Assembly: GCA_965215545.1 (NCBI GenBank)
Contig: OZ244066.1
Span: 2,728,001-2,792,000, forward strand
Reading direction: 5' to 3'
Length of the DNA: 64,000 bases
Source: MPNP01 sp965215545
Lineage (GTDB): Bacteria > Pseudomonadota > Alphaproteobacteria > Rhodobacterales > Rhodobacteraceae
Below the pieces are notes generated by a model. The model made no database searches. It was given only the letters and a program-made list of their open reading frames with translations, and was not told the DNA's origin. Below are positions 61,454 through 64,000 of the stretch, piece by piece (within the stretch, counting starts at the first letter, position 1; the number at the start of each line of letters is the position of its first letter). Made by a program: the position numbers and the translations under genes.

Positions 61454-62644
61454 ATGACGGTCCCCATTCTCACAACAACCCGGGCGCTGGAAGCGTTCTG
61501 TGCCCGCGCCGCCAACGAGGCCTTCGTCACGATTGATACCGAATTCATGCGCGAACGGACCTACAGGCCCGTTCTCTGTCTTTTACAGCTGGCCCTGCCA
61601 ACCCGGAAGCGACCCAACGCTGTCCTGGTGGATCCGCTGGCCGGCGAGATTGATCTCGGCTGTCTTTTTGCGCTCCTTGCCAACCGGCAAGTGGTCAAGG
61701 TTTTTCATGCTGGCAGTCAGGACATCGAGATCCTCTGGCAGCTTGGCCGATGCCTCCCCGAACCCCTGTTCGATACCCAGATTGCCGCCATGGTGTGCGG
61801 TTTCGGGTTCCAGGCCAGCTATGAATCGCTGGTCGTGGCCCTGACTGAGCGATCCATTCCTGCCGGGGCAGCAGTGACCAACTGGCAACGCCGACCGCTC
61901 ACGGCACGCCAGATGCAGTATGCGCTTGCTGATGTCACGCATTTGCGGGATATCTATCTGCGACTTTGTGAGATCCTGGAGACCAACGGCCGCCGATCCT
62001 GGCTTGATGGGGAATTCGCCAAACTGACCGACCCCGCCACCCATGAGCAGGATCCGGTGCGGGCATGGGAAAGAATCAAGGTCAAGCATGCCAAGCCCGC
62101 AACCCTGGCTGTTGTCCGGGAACTGGCCGCCATGCGCGAGCGGGTGGCCGGCGAGCACAATATCCTGCGCAAACACGTCATGTCCGATCATGCCCTGATG
62201 GAAATTGCCCAACTGCGCCCCTGCAGTCTGGCGGATTTGCACAAAACGCGCTTTTTCAGCAGCAAGGGCAAGATCAACCGTTTCGGCAAGGCAATTCTGG
62301 CCGCGGTCAGACAGGGGCTTGCATGCCCACCGGAACAGTATCCACGCCCGAAATCAGCTGCCACCAGACCTGCCGGCAAGGCCACCCTGGAGTTCCTGCG
62401 AGTTCTGTTGGCAGCCAAGGCCGAGGAGCATGGCGTGGCCGCACAGTTCATCGCCAGCGCCGATGACCTCAAGGCCCTGGCCCAGGGCCATGATGCCGGT
62501 CCCGTGATGCACGGATGGCGCTACGACCTCTTCGGTCGGGATGCCCTCCGTCTCTGTGAGGGTCGGATCGCTCTCTTTCTTGGGAATGGGTCTGTCAAGA
62601 CAATCGAGCGGGACCGGGGGTCGGATGGGCCGCCCCCTGGCTGA
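61454..62644 (+). CDS. rnd: Ribonuclease D
   Basis: A 3'-5' exoribonuclease trimming tRNA and other small RNA precursors. The DEDDy motifs are visible: VTIDTEFMRERTYRP (Exo I), VKVFHAGSQDIEIL (Exo II) and QYALADVTHLRDIYLRL (Exo III with Tyr). One or two HRDC domains follow (REERVAGEHNILRK-like VAGEHNILRKHVMSDHALME). Length is 396 residues, normal. Divergent from dtd; sufE follows 125 bases downstream. Confidence 0.95.
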   Translation: MTVPILTTTRALEAFCARAANEAFVTIDTEFMRERTYRPVLCLLQLALPTRKRPNAVLVDPLAGEIDLGCLFALLANRQVVKVFHAGSQDIEILWQLGRCLPEPLFDTQIAAMVCGFGFQASYESLVVALTERSIPAGAAVTNWQRRPLTARQMQYALADVTHLRDIYLRLCEILETNGRRSWLDGEFAKLTDPATHEQDPVRAWERIKVKHAKPATLAVVRELAAMRERVAGEHNILRKHVMSDHALMEIAQLRPCSLADLHKTRFFSSKGKINRFGKAILAAVRQGLACPPEQYPRPKSAATRPAGKATLEFLRVLLAAKAEEHGVAAQFIASADDLKALAQGHDAGPVMHGWRYDLFGRDALRLCEGRIALFLGNGSVKTIERDRGSDGPPPG

Positions 62645-62769
62645 CCGACAGGGCCTTTCGTGATCAGCCGGTTCGGCAACAGCGATTGACGACAGCCATC
62701 GATTTGACCCCGAGTGGAGCCAATGGCATTGCATGGCAACGAGAGACCGAGGTGAGTGGAGTTCCGGTC

Positions 62770-63192
62770 ATGGCATCTGAACCCTTTGAACGGATTGTTG
62801 AGGATTTCCAGTTTCTCGACGACTGGCAGGACCGCTATGGATACATCATTGATCTTGGCAAGGCGCTCCCGGTTCTCGAGGACGCGCTCCGGGTGCCGGC
62901 AACCAAGGTCCATGGCTGCGCCAGCCAGGTCTGGATGGTGGCCGAAATCGCCCCCGAATCCCCCGACCGGGCCTTCCGGTTTCGCGCCGACAGTGATGCC
63001 ATCATCGTGCGGGGATTGATCGCCGTGCTGGGGGCGCTCTACAACGGAACTGCCTTGACCGCCGTTGCACAGGTGGATGCCCGTTCCGAACTGGCCCGTC
63101 TCGATCTTGACAATCACCTGTCTGCCCAGCGATCCAATGGCCTGCGGTCCATGGTGGCCCGCATCCAGACTCTCGCCGGAGAACACCTCTGA
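62770..63192 (+). CDS. sufE: Cysteine desulfuration protein SufE
   Basis: Accepts persulfide from SufS and passes it to the Suf iron-sulfur scaffold. The 140-residue protein has IVEDFQFLDDWQDRYGYIID, LGKALPVLEDALR and the active cysteine in KVHGCASQVWMVAE; GLIAVLGALYNGTAL and RSNGLRSMVARIQ are also typical. The ATG at 62770 is chosen because earlier residues do not resemble the family. Other suf genes are not in the window. Confidence 0.94.
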   Translation: MASEPFERIVEDFQFLDDWQDRYGYIIDLGKALPVLEDALRVPATKVHGCASQVWMVAEIAPESPDRAFRFRADSDAIIVRGLIAVLGALYNGTALTAVAQVDARSELARLDLDNHLSAQRSNGLRSMVARIQTLAGEHL

Positions 63193-64000
63193 GACCTCCC
63201 CGACCCGCGTCAGGGCACGGTCCGGCAGGCCAGGCATGTGCCCATCCCGGCATAGCTCGGACAAATCCCACAGGGCTGGAGCCTTCTCTCATCACAACAG
63301 GGAGTCTCACTGATTTGACTGCCCGGAACCCCAGCGTCATCCCGTCCTTGATTTCGGAGGAATTGTACGACTGGCACACAGTCGCCTGTCTCTCTTGACC
63401 CTCTCCTGAATCGGGTAAACCCCTCCGTGTGCACGGGCCCGTTGCCGCGTGTCTTGTCCAGATTGCACTTCGCAAGAGAGACAATTGTATAGGCTGGGAT
63501 GCCTTCTCTTGCAGTGGCGGTCCCGGCGGTGGCCAATCGGCCCAGACAGCCCAAAACCGGAGAGGAGAATACCTGAAAGCCAAGATATGTTGATCGCCGT
63601 CCAAACCACTGACCGGATAGACCTCGGGCTGCAGCCTCCACCTTTGCCAATGCCGTGTTCCAGAGTGTCTACCATGCTGGTCAGGCTACTGTGATCATGC
63701 CGTGGTGAAAGCCGCGTGCCCAACGGCTGGAAACTGCCCTGCAGACCCTCCACCGGGATACGACAGCCTCGGGGTTCCTGACCGGGTTTGCTGAGGGCGG
63801 TGACAGAAAAGATGCAGGCGAAATCGGAAGGGGGCAAGCAGGTGGCCCTTGTGACAGCCCGCCGTTCAAGACCATTACTGATCCGGGAATGCGAAATGCC
63901 GAATTCGATTGAGATCCCTCGTGCCATTCCGAGGTGCAGCGCTCGCAGCGGGGCCGGTTCGCCCTGAACGGACCGGATCGGTTGCCCAAGGGGTCGATGC
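63193..64000. other. Right-end stretch without a recognisable gene
   Basis: About 800 bases. Several frames of 80-196 codons are open, mainly on the minus strand, but they lack motifs, and the longest (63337-63927) looks like antisense of non-coding DNA. On the plus strand, 63690-63970 has protein-like fragments broken by stops, perhaps a further decayed gene. No IS family could be named. Confidence 0.5.

Overview
This 64 kb window is a chromosomal segment of a GC-rich alphaproteobacterium. The evidence is the gene order (pyrH-frr-uppS-cdsA-rseP-bamA-skp-fabZ-lpxA-lpxI-lpxB; rodZ-ispG-prfA-prmC-DUF4167; rsmA-pdxA-surA-lptD-lptG-lptF), LpxI in place of LpxH, ThyX, an SspB adaptor of alphaproteobacterial type, and a circularly permuted two-piece tmRNA with a tag ending ALAA. 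A Rhodospirillales-like lineage is plausible, but the family cannot be fixed from the sequence alone.

Layout. 0-3 kb: 5' end of selO, a nucleoside hydrolase, mazG and miaA, all on the minus strand. 3-5.5 kb: an eroded accessory stretch with an ISAs1-type transposase remnant and a small coiled-coil membrane protein gene. 5.5-16.2 kb: a nearly gapless plus-strand operon for UMP kinase, ribosome recycling, undecaprenyl and phospholipid precursors, outer-membrane protein assembly and lipid A. 16.2-19.6 kb: a second eroded island with two dead serine recombinases in opposite orientations, a paralogue of the coiled-coil gene with internal repeats, a very GC-rich tract, and a decayed copy of the lpxB 3' end. 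19.6-24.1 kb: a fused indolepyruvate ferredoxin oxidoreductase, TusA and CcdA. 24.3-27 kb: a HigBA module whose toxin is broken, and an AAA-ATPase/PD-(D/E)XK protein. 27.3-30.2 kb: fumC, sspB, the permuted tmRNA (ssrA) and a glyoxalase-family gene. 30.4-37.9 kb: thyX, an Lrp regulator, sdhE, rodZ, ispG, prfA, prmC and a DUF4167 protein. 37.9-45.7 kb: rsmA, pdxA, surA, lptD, lptG and lptF on the minus strand, divergent from pepA-holC. 48-51.4 kb: a SWIM/SNF2 helicase with a G11 tract at its 5' end. 52-54.4 kb: ndk, two tRNAs and an EnvZ-like kinase. 54.6-60.5 kb: a zinc-regulation locus in which an ATPase/binding protein/FecCD permease operon runs away from zur-cobW-(dead WD40 gene), with one copy of the palindrome ATGTTATAACAT on each side. 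61-63.2 kb: dtd, rnd and sufE.

The common theme of the intact genes is envelope biogenesis: phospholipid and undecaprenyl precursors, BamA/Skp/SurA, RseP, LpxA/I/B, and LptD/F/G transport. A second theme is translation quality control: tmRNA plus SspB, PrfA plus PrmC, RsmA, MiaA, Dtd and Frr.

The most interesting points are: (1) the Zur-type locus that appears to control a siderophore/B12-type importer instead of ZnuABC; (2) two paralogous small coiled-coil membrane genes with the same promoter layout, apparently leaderless, and with tandem repeats in the coding sequence; (3) an lpxB with no ATG, GTG or TTG able to supply its N-terminus, apparently starting at ATA inside the lpxI stop; (4) a decayed lpxB 3' copy at the far side of the recombinase island. 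All calls come from reading the sequence by eye; no database search or folding program was run.
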